Shown: positions 1 to 9,146 of the stretch, in pieces
How the letters are laid out: every line of letters starts with the position of its first letter
Numbering within the stretch: the stretch's first letter is position 1
Origin: Rhododendron vialii
Lineage: Eukaryota > Streptophyta > Magnoliopsida > Ericales > Ericaceae
NCBI RefSeq assembly: GCF_030253575.1
Contig: NC_080560.1
Span: 15,443,001 to 15,507,000 of the forward strand
DNA: 64,000 nucleotides
Direction: 5' to 3'
Notes under the pieces: generated by a model
Databases searched by the model: none
What the model saw: only the letters and a program-made list of their open reading frames with translations
What the model was told of the DNA's origin: nothing
Translations under genes and position numbers: made by a program

Positions 1-25
1 GAACTACTTTGTGCTCTCCCTCTTG

Positions 26-163
26 CTAGGATAGTAGCAGTTTTGATGATCTAGATGCAAAAAGGAGATCTCCCTCTTGCATAGCTTTGTCCTTGCCCTC
101 TTGCATAGCACCATTCAAAGTGGTGTCGCGGCACTCCTTGTTCTTGATCTTGGTAGGATTCTT
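26..163 (-). pseudogene. RPL18A: Fragment of ribosomal protein L18a (eL20) gene
   Basis: On the minus strand an open frame of 45 codons begins at 163, directly after a TAG that could be a splice acceptor, and ends at a stop at 28-26. It opens with KNPTKIKN and then has KECRDTTLNGA. From memory of the family, plant 60S ribosomal protein L18a has these two blocks separated by about 17 residues (the GIWLRYQSR region), so the segment looks internally deleted. After the second block the frame degrades into a short duplicated motif (AMQEG twice) and stops, lacking the conserved C-terminal half. This is therefore a decayed gene or retrogene fragment, not a working ribosomal protein. The recognition rests on two short motifs. 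Confidence 0.55.
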
Positions 164-383
164 CTAAAAAATCTGAAAGTAGATAACCAAGTGATCAGCA
201 CACCAAGAATAAGCAAATCGTTCAACATCTAGCCAAAGAATTGCCAACAATGTATCAATTCCTACCAAGAAAAGGTAAACCCTAACAATAACATGCTCAA
301 AACACACAGAGGTCACTCAACTGTAGTTGAAGTGTTGAAATAACAAGAAGGCTAGAAAAAACAACTACAAGACTAGAATGTCA

Positions 384-513
384 AGTATACAAGACAAGAC
401 AAGAACTAAACTTTTCATTTAACAAAACAGAACTGTTACAATGAATGCAGAGTATACAAGACAGAGAACTATACTTTTCAGTTGACAAAACGGAACTATT
501 ACAGTGACATTCA
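384..513. repeat. Two-copy tandem repeat, unit about 67 bp
   Basis: AGTATACAAGACA starts at 384 and again at 451, followed in both copies by an ACTTTTCA, ACAAAAC and GGAACT-like series. The copies differ at several positions. The small minus-strand open frame over it merely reflects the repeat. Confidence 0.7.
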
Positions 514-954
514 AATGTGAGTGAGTGATATATGGACACATAGATACGTGAATTTTTTTTGGACAAGTTCATGCTAAAATTGGCTACAAGTACAAATTAT
601 ACCACAACAAACAACAATATCTATATACTAAATGGATGAACGAGCTAATCAAATTCAAGAATGAATGTCATGTATTGATATAGTTTGGTGAAGAGGTGGT
701 GCTGCGCAATACTACTTTGCCATGGTGATTTTGTATTCATTTTTATCTTTATCTTTACCTGCTTAAAGTGAGTCATCAAATAAAGAGGTTGACAACATTT
801 CTTCTTAGGCAATAGCATAAAATTCGATTTGTTACCCTACAATTACAACTCACTGTACTACACGTGCTTATCTATATTGTGACTGAGATCCCCCAATAGT
901 GTGTGTCAGCTTGCAGAATTTTAACCATTTTTCTTTTCTTGTTCCCTTTTCTAG

Positions 955-1214
955 ATGTTGAACAAATGAAGAATAAGAGCAATGCTGAAAAAACAGAAGC
1001 TCAGCTGCTTGACACGTTTGATTATGCATGGAACAAAGGCAGTAATGGTGTTTGCCGCCCTAACGATATTCTCCAAAAACTTGATAGAAGCACTTCACCA
1101 AGTACTCGATTTCCTGCTATTGTGGGGAAGCTTCTGACCTTCCAGGAGAAGAAAAAGGGTATCAAAATTGAAGCCTACAAGCCGCTTAAATTGGAAAAAG
1201 GATCCAACACATAG
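955..1214 (+). CDS. Terminal-exon-like open frame, unrecognised
   Basis: A pyrimidine-rich tract (TTTTCTTTTCTTGTTCCC) followed by CTAG at 951-954 looks like a splice acceptor. The frame then runs without a stop to TAG at 1212-1214, about 86 codons. The peptide is hydrophilic and lysine-rich, with a plausibly folded middle (LLDTFDYAWNKG, PNDILQKL, FPAIVGKLL) and a lysine-rich tail. I do not recognise the family. No upstream exon is convincing between 1 and 900. It may be the last exon of a gene that starts outside the window, or a relic. Confidence 0.3.
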
Positions 1215-1379
1215 GCTAATGAGAAGAACAATGATCAACTCTCTCGAATTCTCAAAATAGCCATATCACGGCTTAGATTTGTTTCAGTTAAATATGCTGG
1301 CAAATAGGTAGCTGCTTTAGTGATGGAAATACAATAAAACTTTGGAACTAGTAAGTTCATTGTCTGTTGTTAATAACTC

Positions 1380-1480
1380 CAATTTAGGGTTTCTCATATT
1401 TCCGAATTAGGGGTTTCTCAAATTTTCGAATTAGGTTTTTTTTTTTTTGCAGCACAACAGTTTAGGGTTTCTCAAATTGA
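1380..1480. repeat. Three telobox-like repeats
   Basis: TTAGGGTTTCTCA-type units followed by ATTTTCGAA occur three times (about 1385, 1409 and 1462), with a T-tract and GCAG in between. AAACCCTAA-type teloboxes are known in plant promoters of translation genes; whether these act so is not shown. A (GA)n run follows at about 1547-1571. Confidence 0.45.
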
Positions 1481-1797
1481 AACCCTCTAATTGATGAGGA
1501 TGAGAAGTAAATAGTGGGGGTAATCTATCTATCTGAAACAAGGAGGGAGAGAGAGAGAGAGAGAGAGAGAAACCTTCGTTATGGGGTTCGTAAGTACTCT
1601 GAAATCGGTGGTGGTGGCGGTTGACAGAGGTGGGGGACCTCCGGGGTTGGGTTGTGGTGGTCACTGGTGGAGTACCCGGGGTCGAACTTGGTGGTGGTAG
1701 CAGTCGCGCCCTCTCTCTCTTCTTTGAAAATTTTGAGCGTGAATGGAGGAAGAAGGGGAAACTGGGTTCTCTGTTCGCGACCTCTTTTTTTTTTAAA

Positions 1798-1815
1798 CAA
1801 AACGACGTCGTTTTG
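1798..1815. promoter_or_regulatory. 18-bp perfect palindrome with GACGTC core
   Basis: CAAAACGACGTCGTTTTG is a perfect palindrome. The ACGT core within GACGTC is a C-box-type bZIP target. It sits between GC-rich, CT-containing sequence (1480-1790), which looks like a plant leader read on the minus strand, and non-coding sequence on the other side. It could therefore mark a minus-strand promoter. Confidence 0.4.
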
Positions 1816-2606
1816 GTCATGACATCAGCGGTTGTGTGAATGGTTGTGTGTCTGTACATTGTGTCTAGCATTATTGAACAAAAAACTTTGACCAAAAGCT
1901 CGACAAAAGATGTAAAGTTGTTATCCAAAAAAGGTGAAAGCTTTCATTTTGCATATTTTGCATTTGTATCAGAAGGCAAGTGGTTTGCTGTTGCATGAGT
2001 TCACTGCTACTGTACATAACTTCACAACATTTTTTTTTAGATAACCAAATGTTCGGATTAGCTTGCGCACACCTCGACTAATTCCGGAGTCTTGTAGCTC
2101 GACTATTTCCGGGGTTCTGAAGGTAACTTCAGGACATTTGAACTAACTGCTTCGATTTTGTATCAGAAAACTTACATGGTTACTAAACAAGAACTGCGAG
2201 TCAACCATCTCTAATTGCACTTTCTACGGTTCTCAACATTAGCTCTTCTTTTTTTTCTCCGGCGCTTCGGAAATAAGTCAACATGACACATGGCACATGG
2301 CACCAAAGACTAATTAGCATATTTTAAAAAATAAATATCGAAAGCACGATCTCCGATGGCAATTGCCAATTACAGTAGTATGGTTGACTCTAACACCACA
2401 AGGTTTCGAAGGCTAATAAGCATACAAAATTAGCCTCAGTATTTAATCTCCTGTGTAGATATAATAAAACAAAAAGTATTCAATCAAAAGGCATCTTTCC
2501 TAGTTGAGGGAAGGTGCCATATAACGAAAATGGGTGGTTACTTCCTTTTAAAAAGAACGCAGTCTTGTTGCTCCGAGGATAAGAAAGTTGACACTACAAT
2601 CGTAGC

Positions 2607-2608
<2 letters not shown>
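1816..2608. other. Non-coding upstream region of the UGT gene
   Basis: No gene is supported. The stretch at about 2038-2125 (ACCAAATGTTCGGATTAGC and following, with CTCGACTAATTCCGG and CTCGACTATTTCCGG) resembles a dispersed plant repeat with two internal copies of a CTCGACTAnTTCCGG motif. The remainder up to the GA tract is AT-rich and may include the UGT promoter. Confidence 0.4.

Positions 2609-2653
<45 letters not shown>
2609..2653. repeat. (GA)n microsatellite in the UGT leader
   Basis: About 22 GA units end three bases before the UGT start codon. GA/CT-rich leaders are common in plant genes. In the opposite frames the tract produces meaningless Leu-Ser repeats. Confidence 0.9.
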
Positions 2654-2656
<3 letters not shown>

Positions 2657-4087
2657 ATGGACATCCAAAGCAAAGATCCAAGCCATGACCTGATCAGTAG
2701 CATGTCCAAACAAGCTGAAGTGGTGGTAATAATGGTGCCATTTCCATGCCAAAGCCATCTCAACCAGCTCCTTCACCTCTCATGCCTCATCTCCTCCTCT
2801 TACAACATCCCAGTCCACTACGCCACCACCTCCACCCACCTCCGCCAGGCCAAACTCCGTTTCAATTCCCAAACCCACCTCCAAGAGTCTCAAATCCATT
2901 TCCACGAATTCCCCACCCCTGATGTGCACTCTCCTTCCCCTACCCCAGATCCCTCCACCAAATTCCCAACCCACCTCCAGCCTTCATTCGATTCTTCTAT
3001 CCACCTCCGCCAGCCAATGGCCACACTCCTCCGCAGAATTTCTGCCACAACGAGAAGGGTTATCATCATCCACGATGTCCTGATGGCTTATGTGGTTCAG
3101 GATGTTGCTAACGTTCCAAATGCGGAATCCTATGCATTTAACCCAACTTCACCCTTTTCTTCTTTCTTCGACGGGTGGCAAATGATGGGAAAACCCTTCC
3201 TCGAAGAACCACCACCAAAAGGGCTACCGTCATTTGAAGGATGCTTCACCATTGACATGCTGACTTTCATAGCCCTTCAAGCTGATTCCCTGAAATTTAC
3301 AACCGGATATATCTATAACTCGAGCAGATCAATTGAAGGTACATTTATTGATTTAATAGCAAAGGACCAGTTGAATAGGAACAAACTGATGTGGGCGATT
3401 GGGCCCTTGAACCTGGGGGCAGACTATGATAGAAGTAACTCAAATACACCAAAACACAAATGTTTGGAGTGGCTTGACAAACAAGCCCCAAAATCCGTTT
3501 TATATGTTTCGTTTGGAACGACAACTACAATGACTGATGAAGAGATCAAAGAGCTTGCAATGGGGTTAGAACAGAGCGAGCAAAAGTTCATCTGGGTTTT
3601 CAGAGATGCCGATAAAGTAGACATTTTCACAGGAGAGGTGACAAAAGAGAAACTGCCAGAAGGGTTTGAAGAGAGAATGAAAGAAGTTGGAATGGTGGTG
3701 AGGGATTGGGCACCTCAAGTAGAGATTTTGGGGCACCCATCCACAGGTGGGTTCATGAGTCACTGCGGCTGGAATTCCTGCTTCGAGAGTATAGCTATGG
3801 GAGTGCCCATAGCTGCTTGGCCCATGCACTCTGACCAACCCAAAAATGCATTTTTGGTTACAGATATATTGAAGGTTGGTCTGCCAGTTAACACATGGGA
3901 ACAGAGAGAGGAAATAGTGACTTCGTCAACTATAGCAAAAGTTGTCAAGAAACTGATCGCATCTAAAGAAGGGGAGGATATAAGGAAGAGAGCTGAGGAG
4001 CTGGGTGCTTCCACCAGGCAGGCGGTGGAAGAAGGTGGTGCTTCTCGAGTGGAACTGGATTCATTCATTGCTCACATTACTAGGTAG
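2657..4087 (+). CDS. UDP-glycosyltransferase, zeatin O-glucosyltransferase-like (GT1)
   Basis: Intronless 476-codon frame, the usual length for plant family-1 UGTs. The N-terminal acceptor half contains PFPCQSHLNQ (catalytic His34) and HDVLMAY (His139, Asp140, partner of the catalytic dyad). The C-terminal half carries a full 44-residue PSPG sugar-donor box at residues 351-394, from WAPQVEILGH through HCGWNS to MHSDQ. The final Gln and the overall motif set (SLEGTFIDL-like block, GPLNLG, HSDQPKNAF) place it near zeatin O-glucosyl/xylosyltransferases (UGT93 group), cytosolic enzymes that transfer glucose or xylose from UDP-sugar to the cytokinin side chain; the acceptor here is inferred only. 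An in-frame second ATG at codon 16 is an alternative start; the N-terminal 15 residues are an unusual extension. A frameshifted inverted paralogue lies at 62734-64000. Downstream is a minus-strand SEN54 exon copy, so the two are tail to tail. Confidence 0.93.
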   Translation: MDIQSKDPSHDLISSMSKQAEVVVIMVPFPCQSHLNQLLHLSCLISSSYNIPVHYATTSTHLRQAKLRFNSQTHLQESQIHFHEFPTPDVHSPSPTPDPSTKFPTHLQPSFDSSIHLRQPMATLLRRISATTRRVIIIHDVLMAYVVQDVANVPNAESYAFNPTSPFSSFFDGWQMMGKPFLEEPPPKGLPSFEGCFTIDMLTFIALQADSLKFTTGYIYNSSRSIEGTFIDLIAKDQLNRNKLMWAIGPLNLGADYDRSNSNTPKHKCLEWLDKQAPKSVLYVSFGTTTTMTDEEIKELAMGLEQSEQKFIWVFRDADKVDIFTGEVTKEKLPEGFEERMKEVGMVVRDWAPQVEILGHPSTGGFMSHCGWNSCFESIAMGVPIAAWPMHSDQPKNAFLVTDILKVGLPVNTWEQREEIVTSSTIAKVVKKLIASKEGEDIRKRAEELGASTRQAVEEGGASRVELDSFIAHITR

Positions 4088-5499
4088 GTTCATAGAACTA
4101 CCACAACACAAACCTTGTACCTCTTCTTCTTCATCTCCTCTAATAAATCCCAATCCACCAAGTTAGCCCTGCAGGCTCCCATGTTGGATTTGCTAATTGG
4201 GCTCCAAGGGACGATTGGGCCAAGTGTCCTCCCATGTGTGTCCGGCCCATACGAGCGCCAGTACGACAGGCTGCCCATGGCTCTTGGCCCATTGCCTGGA
4301 TTCGGCCCACTACACTGTGCTACCAACTTTTCTGAAACTTGTGTCTTTTGTTATGTTTAATTTAATTTCGAAGTATCCAAAAAACAAAAGAGAAAGAAAT
4401 AGTTCCTGCAGTTGATTTTTAATTTGATAACAGATCCAACAAACTACAAAGTCTCTTTCTGGAGTTTTAACATAGTCATTTAGCCAAGATTATAGTATCT
4501 CGATAACAGCGAAAAAGAGAACAGAATTTTTTTTTAATACAGAACAGTAGCATTGAGTTGGGTTATAGCCACTGAATTCTAAGACAAATTAGGAAGGCCT
4601 TCAGAGAAAGTCCACCAACAGTATCACCAATTGATCCTTCACTCAGAACCTACTATCGCAGAATAGTTTTCGTTCAGAGGATGAGTAACATACTATACTA
4701 AAGCTTTTACATGAGCAGGCATCAACAATTAAACATGGTATCAAAGTTCAAAGCAACCAACAGATCAGGTGTTTGAAACTCAGTCTAACTTTATGACTAC
4801 TCCGATACATTGGACAAGTTAGGCACCCTCATGCGTGTACCACTAGGGGGGGAAGTATAATGTCAAGGCTAAAACTAATAAAGCTGACCTTCTCTCTAAC
4901 AGCTTTAAATTTTAATGAATTAGTGGTCAACACTTCGACAGTTCTATGGTTATCCCATAGGTAGACTCAAGAAAGTCAAACCACCACAATACTGACTGAG
5001 TACAACAAAAATAATCACCGATCGCTAGAAAACTAAGTCTAAAAAACACAAGGGCAAGGCTACTACAATTTTAACGATTTTATTTGTGGGTTTCACACGT
5101 CAAAAAAAATCACCAATTATAAAAGTAATCTAATTTAGCGAGCTCTAAAATCCAAGGAATAAGAGCGAGCTCTAAAATCCAAGGAATAAGCTAGTGAAGG
5201 GGGGTCTAGGTTTCCTTCAGGATTTGAAATTTTCCAGTAGTGGCCTAATTGGAAATATTTCAACAGAGTAATGAAAAATAACAATACAGAATAAACATTT
5301 CACTAAAAAATAAAAAACTCCAAACACGTATAGGTGACTTGCTGCTGTGCAGTAACAATATCATTTCATTAAGCAAACTTTAGCATTACGAAATTAACAT
5401 TTAGCAATGTTATAAAATGTAGCACTTAGCCATCAAACTTACAGATGCTAGGACCTCCAAAGATGCTTCGCCAATGCATCTTTCCTCATAACGGTGATG
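4088..5499. other. Non-coding region downstream of the UGT
   Basis: Holds the UGT 3' UTR: TAAATCCCAATCCACCA at about 4143 is shared with the pseudogene copy, which lacks about 56 bp just before it. A GGCCCA-rich patch follows (4200-4320), and then AT-rich sequence without a supportable gene. A 26-bp tandem duplication lies at 5139-5190 (GCGAGCTCTAAAATCCAAGG twice). Confidence 0.5.
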
Positions 5500-5690
5500 T
5501 TAGGGAAGTGCAGGGAGTTCCACCTTGTTAAAGGAGAAGAAATTGACACGACCATGTTCGTCATGAGTCTTGTGACCAAATTTCAATGGAATGCCGTTGC
5601 ACTGACCCCTCAAGGCCTTAAATCTGTGATTGGGACGGTGGTGGCCACTGAGGAGGCAAAGACAAAATTAATCAGAGTCTAAAACGACAA
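5500..5690 (-). pseudogene. SEN54: Duplicated last exon of SEN54 (partial gene copy)
   Basis: Reading minus, CTCCTCAG ends at 5648 as a splice acceptor and an exon runs 5647 to a stop at 5502-5500. It encodes QCNGIPLKFGH, then HGRV and FFSFNKVELP, matching exon 4 of the intact gene at 60953-61091 almost word for word. Near its start several residues differ, and an extra block (KTHD) is inserted. The 3' flank (about 90 bp) also matches. No upstream SEN54 exon is present on this arm; only intron 3 sequence follows to 6372. It is a 3'-truncated duplicate with no promoter and no N-terminal domain, hence non-functional even though this exon remains open. Confidence 0.88.
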
Positions 5691-5949
5691 AATATATAAT
5701 CTTGTAATAAAGGGACCAGTTCAAGTGCCAAAAAATGAAACACGACAACTGCTCAAATGATTGGTCCGTTTCTAATTTTAACACCATAAAGATTCTGCAT
5801 AAAAGCTGCTTCTACAGTCTACAGCAGTACACAGACATATACATCTCCGCCTTTTTAAGAACTTGTATGAAAGAAGCACATACCAAACAATTTTCTACGA
5901 TATTTGAACAAGCAGTACAGACAGTATTTCCGTGCCCTTTCCCCGCAAG

Positions 5950-5951
<2 letters not shown>

Positions 5952-6030
<79 letters not shown>
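5952..6030. repeat. (CT)n microsatellite, about 39 units
   Basis: Uninterrupted CT run within the duplicated SEN54-intron segment. The counterpart on the right arm (about 60610-60620, minus) has only about five units, so the tract has changed length since duplication. Confidence 0.9.
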
Positions 6031-6034
<4 letters not shown>

Positions 6035-6367
6035 CACAAACTCTATATCTAGGCTGTATGGACAAGCTCAAGACTGCTATTAGCACATATCTCATAAAAG
6101 CAATTTTGCTAAAAGAACAAACAATTCGCAAATCTGACTTCAAGAACAAAATACTATGCAGTATGCACACACAAATTTATATCTGTGTATTACATACTGC
6201 CGTATATCTCCTATGCATACCACTGAACAATTTTGTAAACGCTCATATTTTCATAAAGACACGCATTTTCTATTCGGTTTACTATCGAGTTCTTACTGAA
6301 GGACCACATTGAAACTCACATGAAAGTGCAAGCTTTAGTTGGCTAGCCTCTTTCAAGAGAAGGGGAG

Positions 6368-6372
6368 CTCAT
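6368..6372. repeat. Copia target-site duplication, CTCAT (left)
   Basis: CTCAT directly precedes the element; the same 5 bp follow it at 11474-11478. Confidence 0.88.
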
Positions 6373-6638
6373 TGATATAAAACAGAGAAACAGAGACGGA
6401 AAATACTGATGTTATTTCTGAATGAATTACAATGAGATGAGTACACCTTTAAATAGAGTAAAGCTATGCCTAAGAAAGGAAGATTACAAGATTTGATTAC
6501 CCTATGATTACGCTATGATATGATTACGATATGATTACCCTATGATTATGCTATGATTTGATTATGATACATGTCCTAAAATAGCATATTACAAGATGAT
6601 ACAGAATATATATTCAAGAAACAGAATATATATTCACA
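6373..6638 (-). repeat. 3' LTR of the copia element
   Basis: 266 bp, TGATATAAAACAG to ATATATTCACA in plus orientation. It contains an internal array of 10-11-bp units of the type TGATTACNNTA, and one unit fewer than the other LTR. Confidence 0.93.
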
Positions 6639-6655
6639 CCCCCCCTCAAACTCAA
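6639..6655 (-). other. Polypurine tract of the copia element
   Basis: On the minus strand GAGTTTGAGGGGGG abuts the 3' LTR, as expected for the plus-strand priming site of an LTR element. Confidence 0.75.
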
Positions 6656-7640
6656 GATGCGAGGGCAGAGAGCATCGAGAGTTTGTCAAGGAGAAAGCAG
6701 AAACGAGCAGCGGTATGGGTCTTCGTGAAGAAATCAGCCAGCTGTAATGTGGAAGAGACGAAGGGTAAAGCAATGGTGCCAGACTGAAGATGTTGACGTA
6801 TGAAATGACAATCAATCTCAATGTGCTTCGTGCGCTCATGGAAGACCGAGTTGTGGGCAAGCTGAATGGCACTCTTATTGTCGCAGTAAAGAGGCGTAGG
6901 AGTAGTAACAGAGACCCCCATATCGGAAATAAGTCAGCGAAGCTAGACGATTTCAGAGGTAGCTTGGGCCATGGCATGATATTCAACTTCCGCGGTGGAG
7001 CGAGCAACAACAGTTGCGTTTTGCTTTTCCAGGAGATAAGAGAATCGCCAAGAAAAACACAGAGGCCAGAGGTAGATTTGCGGTCATTGACATCACCTGC
7101 CCAATCAGCATCAGCATAAGCATGGAGGGTTAAGCTTGATGTAGAAGAAATCAGAAGGCACTGATGAAGGGTACCACGAAGATAACGGAGAATACGTAAG
7201 AGGGAAGCCCAATGCGTAGTCCGGAGAGCAGAGACAAACTGACTAACAATGTGAACTGCATAAGAAATATCTGGCCGAGTAACAGTAAGATAAACTAAGC
7301 AGCCCACCAATTCGCGATATTCCGTAGGATCCTCAAGGGGGACACCATCAGAGGCAGAGAACTTGGCATGGAGTTCAAGGGGAGTATCAACAGTCTTCGT
7401 ATCCGTGAGACGAGCACGGTGAAGAATATGAGTAACATACTTGGACTGTCCCAAAAGATACCCCTGAGGAGAGGAAGCAACTTCAATACCAAGGAAATAA
7501 CATAGCGGGCCCAAGTCTTTCATTTCGAACTCACAGAAGAGATGACTTTTGACTTCAGCAATAGCAGTAAAATCAGAACCAGTGATGATCATGTCATCAA
7601 CATAAAGAGAAGTACCAGACCATGAGAGGTGCGACGGAGA
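6652..7640 (-). pseudogene. Copia reverse transcriptase C-terminus and RNase H (broken)
   Basis: On the minus strand the YVDD active-site motif lies near 7600, reached only after a frame change from the upstream reading. It is followed by the copia linker (ALYGLK lies further upstream) and by RNase H features: ADADWAGD with RKSTSG near 7110-7060, and a final block with CDNKSAI and HIEIDCHFIR near 6880-6800. A frameshift near 6990 separates the two RNase H parts, so no continuous product is possible. Confidence 0.85.
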
Positions 7641-7723
7641 AATAGAGCAGAGTCATGCATGCTGGGCGTGAAGCCAATCTGAAGAACAACATCCTGGAAG
7701 CGTGAATACCAAGCGCGAGGGGA

Positions 7724-9052
7724 CTATTTCAAGCCATAGAGAGCACGACGCAAGCGACAAACCATACCGGAAGGATGAGAGAAGCCAGGAGGAGGCCGCA
7801 TATAAACCTCTTCAGAGAGATTGCTATTGAGAAAAGCATTCTTTACATCCAACTGAGAAAGAGGCCACTGGTGCACTGCGGCTACTGAGATCAAGGTGCG
7901 AACAGTGGTCATTTTGGCAACGGGGGCAAAAGTTTCCTCATAATCAATCCCATACTCCTGAGAAAATCCTTTAGCAACTAAGCGGGCTTTATACCGTTCG
8001 AAAGAACCATCAGAATGAGTCTTAACCTTGTAGACCCATTTGCAACCGATTAGATTCTTACCATCCGGAAGTGAAACTAACTCCCAAGTCTGATTGTGAG
8101 CAAGAGCAGTAAGTTCAGCTTGCATGGCATTCATCCAATTGGGATCATTGCAAGCTTCTTTATAAGACCTAGGCTTAAAATAAGTGTGAATGCGGGAAAA
8201 GAATGATTGATAAGAGGATGAGAAACAGGTATTAGTAAAGCCATATTTTACCAGTGGTTGACGATTGTCGCAGACGGGATACCGGCGGGCAGGCGGATCA
8301 GGATCCGCAGAGGCAGATTGGGAAGCAGCGGTAGAAGTTGGACGACGGGTGTAGACCTGGGTGATCGGAGCACGACGAGGTGATGCTGAGGGGGCTGTAG
8401 AAATATCAGATACCTGAAGAGTGGAGGTGTACTCTTCGGGAGGCACATCCATATCCATAGGAAATGGGTCAATATGGATCAAGTCTTCTTTGGCTACTGG
8501 AGCAGTGCGAGGTGGAAGAGTAAAATAGGGAAAACGCTCTAAGAAGACAACGTGCCTTGAAACATAAAGCTTTTTGGTCACAGGATTATAATACCGATAC
8601 CCTTTTTGATTAATGTCATACCCTAAAAAAACACCTAAGACACAGCGGGTGCTGAGCTTAGTCCAGTCTTTCTTGGGGAGGAGAACAAAACAGGTAGAAC
8701 CAAACACTCGAAGAAGAGAGTAATTAGGAACCTGACCATAAAGCCGCTCATAAGGAGTGCTACCAGAGAGAAGAGGGGTGGGCATCCGATTCAGGAGATA
8801 GGCTGCAGTGAGAACAGCTTCTCCCCAGTAACAGGACGGGACAGAGGAAGATAGGAGTAGAGACCGAGCAGTATTAAGAAGGTGACGATGTTTTCTTTCA
8901 GCTCTACCATTTTGGGCAGGAGTGTCAGTGCAAGACAATTGGTGGATAGTCCCAAGCGAATCTAGGAATTTATGAAACTCTGAGAGTGAATATTCCCCAC
9001 CCAAGTCAGACCGAAGAATTTTAACCGATGTAGAAAACTGATTTTGAACCAT
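7724..9052 (-). pseudogene. Copia integrase C-terminus and reverse transcriptase N-terminus
   Basis: A 442-codon open stretch. At its start are the second and third integrase catalytic positions (SDLGGEY; NGRAERKHRH). Then comes the integrase C-terminal region with the copia-type GYD and VFLER blocks, then the reverse transcriptase start with KWVYKVK, RLVAKGF and QLDVKNAF. It ends at an amber codon where copia elements normally read LKQSPRAW, which fits a C-to-T change. The region 9053-9146 linking it to the upstream frame contains stops and a shift. Confidence 0.88.
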
Positions 9053-9146
9053 GGCATGGAAATTCTTATAAATCGTAAAAAACTCAGATTTGTGTCATTA
9101 AGTAAACCCAAGTATACCAACTAAAATCATCAACAAAAGAGACATA

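Larger units (their letters stand above)
2657..6372 (+). repeat. Left arm of an inverted segmental duplication
   Basis: Read on the plus strand this block contains the UGT, a reversed SEN54 exon 4 and about 700 bp of former SEN54 intron 3. The same order read on the minus strand occurs from 64000 down to 59446. Shared landmarks are the UGT 3' end, the SEN54 exon 4 and its 3' flank, the segment at 5690-6060 matching 60850-60540, and the segment at 6300-6372 matching 59520-59455. Homology resumes for a few bases after the copia element (11479-11495). Confidence 0.85.

Noticed and set aside
1579..1800. Overlapping Pro/Ser-rich open frames on the minus strand
   Set aside because: GC-rich, CT-containing leader-like sequence; no domain, and the frames owe their length to low complexity.
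2548..2776. Minus-strand Leu-Ser repeat frames over the UGT start
   Set aside because: Translation of the (GA)n tract and antisense of the UGT; the same artefact occurs at 5812-6170, 34551-34758, 36280-36474, 49056-49387 and 52252-52604.
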